Notes: generated by a model from the sequence alone, not told the origin. A DNA stretch of 64,000 bases from Lysinibacillus fusiformis (GCF_003049525.1 NZ_PYWL01000005.1:186001-250000); one strand, 5' to 3'; positions 8,982 through 18,280 are shown, numbered from the stretch's first letter. Made by a program: numbers and translations.

Positions 8982-9437
8982 TTATTCAGTTAAATATTGA
9001 ATAACAGCCATTTCTTTACCGAAACGATCACCGTTATCGACAAAGCCTAAACTTGCATACAGATGATGCGCGGCTTTATTTTCTGGATGATAGCCTACTA
9101 TAACCTTTGTAGCATCCGGTAACTTAGCTATTTCATTTATTATTTGCTTTGTGGCTTCTTTGCCAATACCTTTGCCTTGAAAGTGCCGATCAATCATTAT
9201 GCGATAGATCCAGTACCCGCCAAGCTCTTCCTTTACAGCATTGAACATTAAAAACCCAACAATTTGGTCTTTATAGTAAATGGCGTACGGCTTTAAAGTC
9301 GGTTCGAACTTTGATTGAGCAATAGAAATAGCATTGGATTCAACATAATCCCTTTGCTCTTCTGATATTTCTAATAGGCAGCAATCATACCAATTATTAT
9401 TATTTACTTCTTCGATTCTTACAGTATTGCTAGACAT
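8982..9437 (-). CDS. GNAT acetyltransferase, diamine/spermidine type
   Basis: A 151-residue GNAT. The order of elements (QRDYVES, PYAIYYKDQIVGFLMF, YRIMIDRHFQGKGIGKEA, HPENKAAHHLYASLGF) resembles the spermidine/diamine acetyltransferase branch, and it lies beside the bltD-like operon. The Q/RxxGxG/A acetyl-CoA loop is intact. AAGGGG precedes the ATG. Substrate is inferred only from family resemblance. Confidence 0.75.
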   Translation of the reverse strand: MSSNTVRIEEVNNNNWYDCCLLEISEEQRDYVESNAISIAQSKFEPTLKPYAIYYKDQIVGFLMFNAVKEELGGYWIYRIMIDRHFQGKGIGKEATKQIINEIAKLPDATKVIVGYHPENKAAHHLYASLGFVDNGDRFGKEMAVIQYLTE

Positions 9438-9614
9438 ATATGGTCCCCTTCCGAATTTAGGGAAACGCTAAACACTTTGTTAATAAGACGTTTTCCCCCT
9501 GTATTGAACGATAAAAATAAATGTATTTGTCATCATGACCGCCCCCTGTAACAAAGATTCTTATGTAGAATAACATACCTTTTTATACATTATTAGTATT
9601 ATTTTCTATTTAAC

Positions 9615-9650
9615 GAAATTAAAGCCAGCACATATACTCTGTGCTAGCTC
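9615..9650 (-). terminator. Terminator of downstream minus gene
   Basis: Stem agccagcac / gtgctagct with one mismatch and a 9-nt loop. On the minus strand it is followed by TTTAATTTC. It lies just after the stop at 9656. The remainder of 9438-9614 shows no feature. Confidence 0.6.
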
Positions 9651-9655
9651 AATTT

Positions 9656-10192
9656 CTATTGCAATTTTTTCATATACTCTTCCAGCAGAATACTCATAAT
9701 GATTTCGTCTGAGAAAGCATTGTTCATAAATAATGCCTGCCTCAACACACCTTCTTTTTTGAAGCCAACCTTTTCATAGGATTTGATCCCTCTAATATTA
9801 TGAGAGTAAACTTGTAGTTCCAAACGATTCAGACATAGCTCCTCAAACGTAAATTTTTGAGCAAGTTGAACTGCTTCTGATCCAAGTCCTCTGCCACAAT
9901 CCTCTAATCCATGCAGGGCTATACGAAACATAGCCTTCTTATTATCTAAATCCACTTCCATAATAACTAAGTCACCAATTACTTGATCATTATCTACTAA
10001 ACAAATAGCAAAGTCATAGCGAGTAGAATCTTCTTTAAAGCGGTAGATCGCCTCTTTAATTTGTTCTTTTGTTAGCAAGTTACGAGTTCCTGTCATATAC
10101 ATGATTTCCTCATTTTGAAAGCATTTTTCAATACTTTCGCTATCATTAACAGAGATTTCTCTTAAATATACCTTCTGTCCCTTTACCATCAT
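9656..10192 (-). CDS. RimJ/RimL-like GNAT acetyltransferase
   Basis: A 178-residue N-acetyltransferase of the RimJ/RimL type: KVYLREISVNDSESI at the start, a GRGLGSEAVQLA acetyl-CoA loop, and LNRLELQVYSHNIRGIKSYEKVGFKKEG. The longer frame begins at GTG 10204, but that GTG is part of the AGGGGGTG ribosome binding site. The ATG at 10192 has correct spacing and is preferred. Substrate unknown. Single-gene unit. Confidence 0.8.
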   Translation of the reverse strand: MMVKGQKVYLREISVNDSESIEKCFQNEEIMYMTGTRNLLTKEQIKEAIYRFKEDSTRYDFAICLVDNDQVIGDLVIMEVDLDNKKAMFRIALHGLEDCGRGLGSEAVQLAQKFTFEELCLNRLELQVYSHNIRGIKSYEKVGFKKEGVLRQALFMNNAFSDEIIMSILLEEYMKKLQ

Positions 10193-10235
10193 TGTCAAAA
10201 ACACCCCCTACTTATCTTAAATGAGATACGATGTA

Positions 10236-10272
10236 AATAAAAAAAGAATCATCTCTACATACAAGATGATCC
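10236..10272 (-). terminator. Terminator of AI-2E family gene
   Basis: Short stem atcatct / agatgat, followed on the minus strand by TTCTTTTTTTATT. It lies 18 bp after the stop at 10290. Confidence 0.6.
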
Positions 10273-10289
10273 CTTTTGTAAAGTTATTT

Positions 10290-11342
10290 TTATTCCATTA
10301 ATTTTTTGTCCTCAACGTCGTCCATTTTCTGTTTAGATTCTTCTGAGGAAGTAACCCCTAGAATATCAAGTAAGAACATGAACAATGGGATACCGATGAT
10401 TAATCCCCATACACCAAGGAAATGCTCTGAGAAAAGGATGACCATAAATGTGTAGAAAATCGGTAAATCTGTCTTAGCTGACATAAGCTTTGGATTTAAG
10501 AAATACGCTTCAATCGCATGTAAGACCATAACAATTACTAAAATGTAGACAATGTACATTAAGCCACCAATACTATAGGCGATAATACTGAGTGGGATTA
10601 ATGAAATAATAACACCTGCAACTGGCACTAAGCCAAGAATAAACAGCATAATCCCAAGAGCAATTAGATGCGGGAAGCCCATAATCGAAAGGGCAATCAC
10701 TGATAATACACAGTTAACAGCAGCAATAATGAACTGTGCTTCAATTACTTTACCAAATGAACGGATGAAAATTCTTGAAAAATAATGCAGTTCATCGTAA
10801 AGAGGTCCAATTTTACTATCCTTAAACTTTGCTGTAAATTCAATGATTCGTTTCTTTTCCAACAAGATGAACAAACTCAATATTAGGGAAATCAAAATTT
10901 GCATAATGATTTTACCAATATTCGTAATATTTTTAAGAGTTATATCCACACCCTGTTCTAAATACTTACCAAGCTCAATCTTCTCAAAGGTTGGAGCCAA
11001 ATATCTCGCAATCTCATTGTCATCTGGATCTAGGTTAAAGCTAGCAATAAGATCAAAAAGCTGTGTGACTTGCTGCGTGACAATGGGCAAGTATTTGTAA
11101 ATCACAGCAACAATACCAGCGACCAGTAACAAATATAATGTTACAGTAACAGCCTTTTCATTCATCGGTGTGTATTTTCTTATTTTTTTCGTTGTCTTCG
11201 TAGTAAGCTGATTCATCAAATAGGTAATAATAAACGTAAGCAAAATTAAGTTGATCATACTTCGCATTAAATACAATGCAACAGCAATTCCAACTAGAAT
11301 GATAAAACGTTTAAATCCATTACTCCGAAAGAAATTATTCAT
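10290..11342 (-). CDS. AI-2E family (PerM/UPF0118) transporter
   Basis: A 350-residue membrane protein with about seven to eight transmembrane segments, a central soluble loop, and the conserved C-terminal block GFPHLIALGIMLFILGLVPVAG followed by LNPKLMSAKTDLPIF. The family includes the putative autoinducer-2 exporter TqsA and a Na+/H+ antiporter; here the cargo is unknown. A charged, cytosolic C-terminal tail follows. AGGAGTG precedes the ATG. Monocistronic, with a terminator behind it. Confidence 0.85.
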   Translation of the reverse strand: MNNFFRSNGFKRFIILVGIAVALYLMRSMINLILLTFIITYLMNQLTTKTTKKIRKYTPMNEKAVTVTLYLLLVAGIVAVIYKYLPIVTQQVTQLFDLIASFNLDPDDNEIARYLAPTFEKIELGKYLEQGVDITLKNITNIGKIIMQILISLILSLFILLEKKRIIEFTAKFKDSKIGPLYDELHYFSRIFIRSFGKVIEAQFIIAAVNCVLSVIALSIMGFPHLIALGIMLFILGLVPVAGVIISLIPLSIIAYSIGGLMYIVYILVIVMVLHAIEAYFLNPKLMSAKTDLPIFYTFMVILFSEHFLGVWGLIIGIPLFMFLLDILGVTSSEESKQKMDDVEDKKLME

Positions 11343-11777
11343 TTATTCACTCCTTCTACAAAACGGCCTCGCTGCCTTTGCCACCTAAGGTTGCACTAGT
11401 AACTAAACATCAGTAGTAAACATTAATTTACATCAATACGCATCATTCTTATGTAAAAATTTCCCTCTATTTAATGAGTATAGCCATCCACCTTCAAATT
11501 AAGACGAAATTCATGTTTCTTTAGAAGTATCTGTATAAAACCTAAGGGCGTGAAGTGAATTGTATGTCTAGTCAAATTAAAAAGTTAATACTTTTATCTA
11601 TTTTGAATGCTTTATCAGCGTATAAGCCTATATTTTATGAATCTATTATAACCCTTTGAATCGACATATCCAATTTGTAAGTTCATTTATAATGGTATTT
11701 ATACTACTTTTATATGATTACTCTATGCTATTTTAATGGAGAGATGAAAATGAATAATAGAAAAGGAGATGGGTTCA
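11343..11777. other. Intergenic region, no confident gene
   Basis: About 430 bp of AT-rich DNA. A 31-codon open frame from ATG 11563 lacks a good ribosome binding site and is not called. The only supported element is the AAAAGGAGA ribosome binding site at 11761-11769 of the next gene. Confidence 0.5.
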
Positions 11778-12167
11778 ATGAAAATTAGTAGAAATCCTGA
11801 AAACATTCATCCACCTGTAGCCCCTTATGTACATCAGATCGAAGTAACAGGACCAAACAGATGGTTAACATTATCCGGGCAAATTGGCATGGAGATAGAT
11901 GGGTCAATACCTGAGGATCCGGTTGCCCAATTGAAGATAGCACTAGATAATATTCGGAAAAATCTTGATCATGCCAATATGGAGATTCAAGATATTACAA
12001 AGCTCGTGTTTTACTTGGTAGGCGATATGGAGGCTCAACAACGAAAAGAAATAATGAATGATTTTTTACAAGGACATCTTCCATGTACAACCTTACTGTA
12101 CGTAGTGGCACTGGCTGCTCCGGCCATAAAGGTCGAGATTGATGCTTGGGCTTGTAAAGAAGTATAA
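11778..12167 (+). CDS. RidA (YjgF/YER057c/UK114) family protein
   Basis: About 129 residues with the RidA pattern: a LTLSGQIGMEIDG strand, QLKIALDNIRKNLDHANM, DITKLVFYLV, PCTTLLYVVALAAPAIKVEIDAWA. RidA proteins deaminate reactive enamine/imine intermediates. The terminal C-T-T...VxxLaxPxxxVEIdA region is close to consensus, but the usual Arg is not evident (PCTT in place of PARS/T), so canonical deaminase activity is uncertain. The ATG at 11769 overlaps the ribosome binding site, so 11778 is chosen. Confidence 0.8.
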   Translation: MKISRNPENIHPPVAPYVHQIEVTGPNRWLTLSGQIGMEIDGSIPEDPVAQLKIALDNIRKNLDHANMEIQDITKLVFYLVGDMEAQQRKEIMNDFLQGHLPCTTLLYVVALAAPAIKVEIDAWACKEV

Positions 12168-12223
12168 ATTTATTTTATGTAGAGCTTTATAGAAATGTGA
12201 TTTGAATTTATTCTTAGAAAATT

Positions 12224-12246
12224 CCCCTTTAGAGACTCTAAAGGGG
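12224..12246. terminator. GC-containing hairpin
   Basis: Inverted repeat cccctttagag-a-ctctaaagggg with 11-bp arms. It lies 57 bp after the RidA gene and just past the end of a minus-strand gene remnant, so it may terminate either. Confidence 0.5.
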
Positions 12247-12260
12247 GATGAAATCTTCCA

Positions 12261-12404
12261 TTATTGTTTTTCATATAAGGTAAATACCGTTAAGCCTCCG
12301 ATATTCGCAAAATCAGCTACTGTAGGGTTTGGAACATCTAAATCAGAGAACGGTACAATTCCTGTTAAAATTGCTGCCACATAGGTTTTATGGACGTTTA
12401 TATT
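12261..12404 (-). pseudogene. Possible C-terminal remnant of a permease
   Basis: An open stretch without a start reads, at its 3' end, KTYVAAILTGIVPF, VADFANIGGLTVFTLYEKQ, stop. It looks coding and is reminiscent of an amino acid/polyamine/organocation permease helix pair (AILTGIVP... NIGGL). A stop lies directly upstream, so only about 45 residues survive. A hairpin follows the stop. Identity is tentative. Confidence 0.25.
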
Positions 12405-12428
12405 TTATTCTTTTACTAGTTTAAAATT

Positions 12429-13010
12429 TTATTTAAGTAATGTCAGAGTCGCAGCTATTGCATTATCAACGAATGAACGCTGTGGCTGTGATTTCATCAT
12501 AACGGTTAATCCAATTAACGATACAATGAGTGCCTGCGCAAGTGATTTTGCATCCGTGTCAGCCTCAAGCTCACCTGCTCGGACCCCTCGCTCAATGGTC
12601 TCCTGAAAAATAACTGCTAAATAAAGTTGGTGCTCCCTCGTTAAAATCTCAAATCTTTCGTCATGAGGAGCGAGTTCAACCATTGTATTAATACAAAAAC
12701 AACCGTTACTAAGATCTTTCGTATACTCAGCTTGAATCACTTCTTCAAAAAAAGTAGCAAATGCCTGCTTTACAGAAACATGACTTTGAAGTCTAGTCCG
12801 TATATCAGCTGCTCTAGATGTCGTATATCTACGCAGTGCTGCTTCGAATAGCTCTTTTTTATCACCAAAGGTTGAGTAAATACTTGGACGTTGAATGCCC
12901 ATTCTTGAAGTAAGATCACTTAGAGAAGTAGCTTCATATCCCTTCTCCCAAAATAACTGCATGGCAGCCTCTAAAACTTTTCCTTCATCAAATTCACGGG
13001 TTCTTGCCAT
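12429..13010 (-). CDS. TetR/AcrR family regulator
   Basis: A 193-residue repressor: MARTREFDEGKVLEAAMQLFWEKGYEATSLSDL, TSRMGIQRPSIYSTFGDKKELF is a clear TetR HTH, and the C-terminal domain contains the CFCINTMVELAP block common in repressors of oxidoreductase or efflux genes. It is divergent from an MFS-oxidoreductase-hydrolase operon with matching TACCAAAC-type sites on both sides of the intergenic region, so it probably represses both directions. GGAGGTG precedes the ATG. Confidence 0.9.
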   Translation of the reverse strand: MARTREFDEGKVLEAAMQLFWEKGYEATSLSDLTSRMGIQRPSIYSTFGDKKELFEAALRRYTTSRAADIRTRLQSHVSVKQAFATFFEEVIQAEYTKDLSNGCFCINTMVELAPHDERFEILTREHQLYLAVIFQETIERGVRAGELEADTDAKSLAQALIVSLIGLTVMMKSQPQRSFVDNAIAATLTLLK

Positions 13011-13064
13011 AAAATCACCTCCACTGTAGTAGATTTCGCCATTTAAACTATATAAAAATTAAAA

Positions 13065-13221
13065 TACCAAACAGTATGTAATCATTGTATAATCAGCTGG
13101 TTCCATTGTCAATTTTACACTATTCATTGTAAGGATATAAAAATAAATACTAAATAAACGCTTGACACCTTCCATAAGGTTAAGATATATTTACCAACAA
13201 TTATATTGTACCAAACGGTAC
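13065..13221. promoter_or_regulatory. Divergent TetR control region
   Basis: Two related sites: taccaaacagta at 13065-13076 near the TetR gene, and gtaccaaacggtac at 13208-13221 near the MFS gene. The second is a dyad with GTACC/GGTAC arms. A plausible sigma-A promoter for the plus-strand operon, TTGACA (13162-13167) and TATATT (13186-13191), lies just upstream of the second operator, which fits repression. Confidence 0.6.
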
Positions 13222-13258
13222 GTTATAATGAAATTCTATATGGACTGGAGGATATAAG

Positions 13259-14476
13259 ATGGACGAAGATCTTAGACAGACATGGGATGCACCTTCGATG
13301 AATCTACAGTCGTCCATGCCACGTGCTGTCACATTTTTATTCGCAGCAGCCTGTGGAATGTCAGTCGCCAATATTTATTTTGCACAGCCGCTGCTTGATC
13401 AGCTGTCTATTGCGTTTAATATTGATCCGTCGATTATTGGTGTTGTCATTACAATCACGCAAATCTTTTACGGGTTAGGCCTATTACTTCTAGTGCCACT
13501 TGGGGACTTACTTAACCAACGACGTTTGATTATCGGACAGATGCTATTATCCACAACGGCTCTAGTTATAGTCGGTACTGCTTCTTATAGCATAGTTCTT
13601 TTCACAGGCATGGCTTTAGTAGGTTTACTTGCAGTTGTGACACAAACGCTTGTAGCATTTGCAGCAACCATCGCTTCCCCAGCAGAGCGTGGTCGAGTCG
13701 TTGGGATTGTCACGAGTGGAATCGTCATTGGCATCCTGCTCGCCCGTACCTTCGCAGGACTATTAACTGACCTTGCAGGATGGCGTACTGTCTATTTAGT
13801 CTCTGCTGCCTTCATGCTCATCATGGTCTGTTTGTTTGTAAAGGTGTTACCTACAGTGGAGCGAGAAGTAAAATCACTCCCCTACCATCAACTCATTAGA
13901 TCTGTGTTCACTTTATTAAAACAAGAACGAACACTACGTATCCGTGCAGTTCTAGCCATGCTAATTTTTGCTGATTTCAGTATTTTGTGGACATCACTTG
14001 TTCTTCCACTTAGTGCACCACCGTTGGCACTTTCACATAGCGTAATTGGTGCTTTTGGTCTTGTTGGAGTGGCCGGCGCGTTGGCTGCGGCACGGGCAGG
14101 GAAATTGGCTGATCGAGGATACGCACAAAGAACAACAGGTATAGCATTAGCACTATTACTAATTTCTTGGTTGTTTATTAGCTATCTAGAACAATCGTTA
14201 TTTGCGTTAATTGTAGGGATCGTATTGCTAGATTTAGCTGTACAGGCCGTACATGTTACGAATCAGGCGCTAATTCTTCCATTACGTACAGAGGCACGAA
14301 GTCGACTTACTGCTGGATATATGATTTTTTATTCCATCGGCAGTGCAAGTGGCTCCATTGCTTCTACACAAATATATGCACACTTTGGCTGGGAAGGGGT
14401 CTCTTTCCTCGGAGCTTCAATTAGTGCTATAGCAATTCTATTTTGGGCAACGACTTTACGATTTACAAAACATTAA
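13259..14476 (+). CDS. MFS transporter
   Basis: A 405-residue permease with about twelve hydrophobic helices, an N-terminal NIYFAQPLLD block seen in sugar/drug MFS efflux proteins of this type, and the loop 2-3 motif PLGDLLNQRR. It probably effluxes a drug or toxic metabolite. First gene of an operon with an LLM-class oxidoreductase (20 bp away) and an esterase, controlled by the divergent TetR. Confidence 0.85.
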   Translation: MDEDLRQTWDAPSMNLQSSMPRAVTFLFAAACGMSVANIYFAQPLLDQLSIAFNIDPSIIGVVITITQIFYGLGLLLLVPLGDLLNQRRLIIGQMLLSTTALVIVGTASYSIVLFTGMALVGLLAVVTQTLVAFAATIASPAERGRVVGIVTSGIVIGILLARTFAGLLTDLAGWRTVYLVSAAFMLIMVCLFVKVLPTVEREVKSLPYHQLIRSVFTLLKQERTLRIRAVLAMLIFADFSILWTSLVLPLSAPPLALSHSVIGAFGLVGVAGALAAARAGKLADRGYAQRTTGIALALLLISWLFISYLEQSLFALIVGIVLLDLAVQAVHVTNQALILPLRTEARSRLTAGYMIFYSIGSASGSIASTQIYAHFGWEGVSFLGASISAIAILFWATTLRFTKH

Positions 14477-14496
14477 ATTGACAAGGAGAATGACAA

Positions 14497-15570
14497 ATGG
14501 AAATAGGAATTACCTCTTTTGTAGAAACAAAACCAGATGTTCATAGTGGGGAAGTGATTAGTCATGCCCAACGCTTACGTGAAGTGGTTGAAGAAATCAT
14601 TCTTGCCGATCAAGTAGGACTGGATGTATTTGGGGTTGGCGAGCATCATCGAGAAGACTATGCTGCATCTTCCCCTGCAATGGTGTTGTCCGCCGCTGCT
14701 TCACAAACGGAAAAAATACGACTTACAAGTGCGGTGACTGTCCTTTCTTCAGCTGACCCGGTTCGCGTCTATCAAGATTTTTCTACTTTGGACGGACTTT
14801 CAAATGGGCGTGCGGAAATTATGGCAGGTCGTGGGTCGTTCATCGAATCTTTCCCTTTATTTGGATACAATTTAAATGACTATGATGAACTATTTGAAGA
14901 GCATTTAGATTTATTACTTAAAATTCGTGAGGAAGAAAAAGTAGTGTGGGAAGGGAAGCACCGACCGGCGATCAATAATTTAGGTGTGTATCCAAGACCT
15001 GTTCAAAAATCCTTACCCATTTGGGTTGGTAGTGGAGGAAATCAACAATCAGCCATTCGGGCAGGTCTTTTAGGATTACCACTTATGCTAGCAATCATTG
15101 GTGGCAGTCCTATGCAGTTTGCTCCAATCGTACAACTTTATAAAAAAGTTGCTGCTCATGCAGGTCATGATTTATCTAAGCTTCAGGTAGGCTCCCATTC
15201 GATAGGTTTCGTTGGTCCGAATAACGAGTGGGCAGCAGATACATTTTTCCCATCTACACAGGCGGGCATGAATAAACTGGGCAAAGAACGGGGTTGGTCC
15301 TATTATGATCGTTCTAGCTATGATACTGCACGTAGTTTTGAAGGGGCATTATATGTCGGTGATTCAGAGACAGTTGCTCAGAAAATCATTCATCTTCGTA
15401 AACATGTAGGGATCACACGATTTATGTTATACGTACCTTTAAGTACAATGCCACATGATCAAGTCATGCAAGCTATAGAACTTCTAGGAACCGAAGTGGC
15501 TCCTCGTGTGCGCGAAGAAGTTGCCCAATGGGAGGCTGAAATGGCAGTACAAGGACATCCATTTATTTAA
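14497..15570 (+). CDS. LLM class flavin-dependent oxidoreductase
   Basis: A 357-residue luciferase-like monooxygenase: GVGEHHREDYAASSP, LTSAVTVLSSADPVRVYQDFSTLDGLSNGRAEIMAGRGSF (F420/FMN barrel features, quoted in part), and LPIWVGSGG. It would oxidise an organic substrate using reduced flavin. AAGGAG lies 8 bases before the ATG. Being between an efflux pump and an esterase under one TetR regulator suggests a detoxification role; the substrate is unknown. Confidence 0.85.
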   Translation: MEIGITSFVETKPDVHSGEVISHAQRLREVVEEIILADQVGLDVFGVGEHHREDYAASSPAMVLSAAASQTEKIRLTSAVTVLSSADPVRVYQDFSTLDGLSNGRAEIMAGRGSFIESFPLFGYNLNDYDELFEEHLDLLLKIREEEKVVWEGKHRPAINNLGVYPRPVQKSLPIWVGSGGNQQSAIRAGLLGLPLMLAIIGGSPMQFAPIVQLYKKVAAHAGHDLSKLQVGSHSIGFVGPNNEWAADTFFPSTQAGMNKLGKERGWSYYDRSSYDTARSFEGALYVGDSETVAQKIIHLRKHVGITRFMLYVPLSTMPHDQVMQAIELLGTEVAPRVREEVAQWEAEMAVQGHPFI

Positions 15571-15599
15571 AAATTCATTACTTTACAGGGGGAATTTAT

Positions 15600-16544
15600 A
15601 TGACAATCAATGACCGAATCTTACCCGAATTAAGGCAGGCTTACTCCCAATTTCCAGGCTTTCGACTAGACGAAGATTTAGAGTGGAGTCGTCGTCTCTT
15701 AGTCCAATCTCCATTAGAGGAATCAGAGCTTGTAGTTATAACTAATCGTACGATTCCCAGAGGTGATGGGGGTGAAATGCTAGTTAAAATATATGAACCC
15801 GTTAAACGGAACCACGATAAACTTCCAGCTATGCTTTGGATTCATGGGGGTGGTTTCGTGATGGGACACCCTGATATGGATGATCTTCTATGTGAACGTT
15901 TTGTTCAGACCGCTAACTGTGTTGTCGTCTCAGTTGATTATCGACTTGCCCCCGAGCATCCCTATCCAGCTGCGATTGAAGATTGCTATGCAGGGTTAGT
16001 ATGGATGACAACTGAAGCTCCTACTCTTGGCATTGATAGTAAACGAGTGGCAATTGCCGGTGCAAGTGGAGGTGGAGGTCTAACAGCAGCTCTAGCATTA
16101 ATGGCTCGCGATAAAGGAGGACCCTCAATTATATTCCAGATGCCACTGTATCCAATGCTTGATAACCGAAATGAAACGACTTCTAGCTACGAGATTACTG
16201 ACAGTCACGCAACATGGAGTAGAACAAATAATTTGACCGCTTGGCGTATGTACTTAGGAGAGGAACAGGACACCCATGAACTTTCTCCATATGCGGTTCC
16301 TTCAAGAGCAGATAACTTAGCAGGACTACCGCCTACCTACACGTGTATAGGTCAACTTGATTTATTCAGAGATGAAACACTCGATTATGTAACACGACTT
16401 GCTCAAGCAGGAGTAGATGTTGAGATGAATCTCTATCCTGGTAGCTTTCATTGCTTTGAAGTCTTTGTGCCGGATGCTGAAATTAGTCTGCGCGCTAGTC
16501 AGAATTATTTAGATGCCATGGCCCGTGCGCTCAACGGCAGATGA
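15600..16544 (+). CDS. HSL-family alpha/beta hydrolase (esterase)
   Basis: A 314-residue hormone-sensitive-lipase type esterase. It carries the oxyanion motif WIHGGGFVMG, VDYRLAPEHPYPAA, nucleophile elbow GASGGGGLTAA (Ser in GxSxG), and a late YPGSFHCFE with the catalytic His. It is cytosolic, without a signal peptide. Last gene of the TetR-controlled operon; a strong terminator follows. Confidence 0.88.
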   Translation: MTINDRILPELRQAYSQFPGFRLDEDLEWSRRLLVQSPLEESELVVITNRTIPRGDGGEMLVKIYEPVKRNHDKLPAMLWIHGGGFVMGHPDMDDLLCERFVQTANCVVVSVDYRLAPEHPYPAAIEDCYAGLVWMTTEAPTLGIDSKRVAIAGASGGGGLTAALALMARDKGGPSIIFQMPLYPMLDNRNETTSSYEITDSHATWSRTNNLTAWRMYLGEEQDTHELSPYAVPSRADNLAGLPPTYTCIGQLDLFRDETLDYVTRLAQAGVDVEMNLYPGSFHCFEVFVPDAEISLRASQNYLDAMARALNGR

Positions 16545-16563
16545 GATTTCGCCGGATCAAAAA

Positions 16564-16598
16564 AATGCGAAAATGTTGAGTTCTCAACATTTCGCATT
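16564..16598 (+). terminator. Terminator of MFS-LLM-esterase operon
   Basis: A 16-bp stem with one bulged A (aatgcgaaaatgttgag / ctcaacatttcgcatt), T-rich downstream. It lies between convergent genes and may act on both. Confidence 0.75.
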
Positions 16599-16619
16599 CA
16601 TTTAAGTAGATTCTATATC

Positions 16620-17558
16620 TTAGTCAAGCTCACGTACTTTAATCGGAATTAGTATACTTTCTAATTGCTCTCGTTGTTGCTCATATTGAGATGGTAGCAT
16701 TAATTGGCTTCCCATCGTCTCCATTGTTTCGTCATGAGCAAATCCCGGAGGATCTGTAGCAATTTCAAATAAAATTTCACCAGGTTCACGGAAATAAATC
16801 GCATTAAAATAATTACGATCTTTGACTTCCGTTACATGTTGACCATGATTCATAACATACTCTTGCCATTCTAAATGATCCGTATTATCTTGAGCTCTCC
16901 ACGCAACATGGTGAACCGTTCCTACACCCATTTGTCCACGTTGTCCTACAACCAATTTTAAATCAACTGTGTTGCCAATCTCCGCATTAGATTTAAAACG
17001 AGTGTAGTCACCCTCTGTCGCTACTCTTTCAAGACCCATTACTTCTGTTAAAACTTTTGCAGTCTCTTCAGGGTGGCTGGAATATAAAGTGGCTCCACCA
17101 AATCCTTTAATGGCAACCTCTGGCGTTACTTCTCCAAATGTCCAGTTATTTAATTCGCCTGCAGCACGTGCAACGAGTTCGATATGCAGACCATGCGGGT
17201 CATCGAACTGAATGACTTGCTCACCAAAGCGTTCAGCTTTTTGGAAAGGAATCGAAAATTTGGCTAAACGATTAATCCAAAATGGTAGTGCCCCCTCTGG
17301 TACAACATAAGTTGTGACACCAACTTGACCGTCACCAATTCGTCCTTGATATGCATTGGCCCAAGGGAAGAATGTAATGATTGTTCCAGGTTTCCCACCT
17401 GCATCACCGAAATATAAATGATATGTGCCAGGATCATCGAAGTTTACTGTTTGTTTCACTAAACGCAAGCCTAATACACCTGCATAAAAATCAATATTCT
17501 CTTGTGGGTGGCCTACAATAGCTGTGATATGGTGAATACCTGCTGTATGTTTTTTCAT
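16620..17558 (-). CDS. Ring-cleaving dioxygenase, VOC family (MhqO/MhqA-like)
   Basis: A 312-residue type I extradiol dioxygenase-like protein with two VOC modules. Metal-ligand candidates include GIHHITAIVG near the N terminus, GTVHHVAWRAQD in the middle and the E of GEILFEIATDPPGF. Bacillus homologues (MhqO, MhqE, MhqA) act in (hydro)quinone resistance. The frame extends 35 codons further upstream, but AGGAAAGGG places the start at 17558. It lies 74 bp after an FMN reductase, and an MhqR-like operator precedes that pair. Confidence 0.85.
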   Translation of the reverse strand: MKKHTAGIHHITAIVGHPQENIDFYAGVLGLRLVKQTVNFDDPGTYHLYFGDAGGKPGTIITFFPWANAYQGRIGDGQVGVTTYVVPEGALPFWINRLAKFSIPFQKAERFGEQVIQFDDPHGLHIELVARAAGELNNWTFGEVTPEVAIKGFGGATLYSSHPEETAKVLTEVMGLERVATEGDYTRFKSNAEIGNTVDLKLVVGQRGQMGVGTVHHVAWRAQDNTDHLEWQEYVMNHGQHVTEVKDRNYFNAIYFREPGEILFEIATDPPGFAHDETMETMGSQLMLPSQYEQQREQLESILIPIKVRELD

Positions 17559-17632
17559 GGTAACATGCCCTTTCCTGACTAATTTTCTCTCCCACACTTT
17601 ATCCAATTTCGTCCTACCCCAAACGCGTAGGC

Positions 17633-18226
17633 TTAACGAATAGTGTATAAAGCTTTTGACCATGGGATTACTTGATCTAACATTTGATTGACTGAATCAG
17701 TTTGTATAGCTTGTGGTTTAAAGTCTGAACCATTTTCAAAATCTGTGAATAATGATAATGCAGGGTGAACACGTACATCTGCGATTAAAAGCTCACCCAT
17801 GATGCCACGTAAATGTTCTGCTGCACGAGCACCACCTACAGAACCATATGAAACGATGCCTGCTGCTTTGTTATTCCACTCAACACGTAAATAATCTAGT
17901 GCATTTTTTAGAGCACCTGTAATAGAGTGATTGTATTCTTGTACGATGAACACAAATCCATCTTGTTTAGCAATAACTTCTGACCAAGCCTGTGCACCTG
18001 AAGCATCTTGCCCTGACTCTCCTAATAATGGCAATTTATAATCAGCGATATCAATCACTGTGTAGTTTGCATCTCCTCGTTGATCTGCAATTTCCTTTAC
18101 CCATTGTGCTACCTGAGGACTTACACGTCCCTCACGTGTTGATCCAATAATAATACCGATATTTAATTCTGCCATTACTTGTTCCTCCTCTTTTTTTGAA
18201 GAAAATAATTTATTCCAAAAACCCAT
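17633..18226 (-). CDS. NAD(P)H-dependent FMN reductase
   Basis: A 197-residue flavodoxin-fold reductase: IGIIIGSTREGRVS (phosphate-binding loop), VQEYNHSITGALKNALDYL, GIVSYGSVGGARAAEHLR. It likely reduces quinones or azo compounds with NADPH. Two starts both have excellent ribosome binding sites: AAGGAGG before 18226, and AGGAGG inside the frame before the ATG at 18175. Two isoforms differing by 17 residues are possible. Upstream is an MhqR-type operator and promoter. Confidence 0.85.
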   Translation of the reverse strand: MGFWNKLFSSKKEEEQVMAELNIGIIIGSTREGRVSPQVAQWVKEIADQRGDANYTVIDIADYKLPLLGESGQDASGAQAWSEVIAKQDGFVFIVQEYNHSITGALKNALDYLRVEWNNKAAGIVSYGSVGGARAAEHLRGIMGELLIADVRVHPALSLFTDFENGSDFKPQAIQTDSVNQMLDQVIPWSKALYTIR

Positions 18227-18280
18227 TATTGTACCTCCTTACGAAAGCTAAAGGTTTGAATTCGTTTATCTTGAATTTAG

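Noticed and set aside
11563..11658. 31-codon frame before RidA
   Set aside because: No convincing ribosome binding site and too short to support by composition.
12202..12384. 60-codon plus frame downstream of RidA
   Set aside because: Covers a terminator-like hairpin and is the shadow of a minus-strand remnant that reads more like protein.
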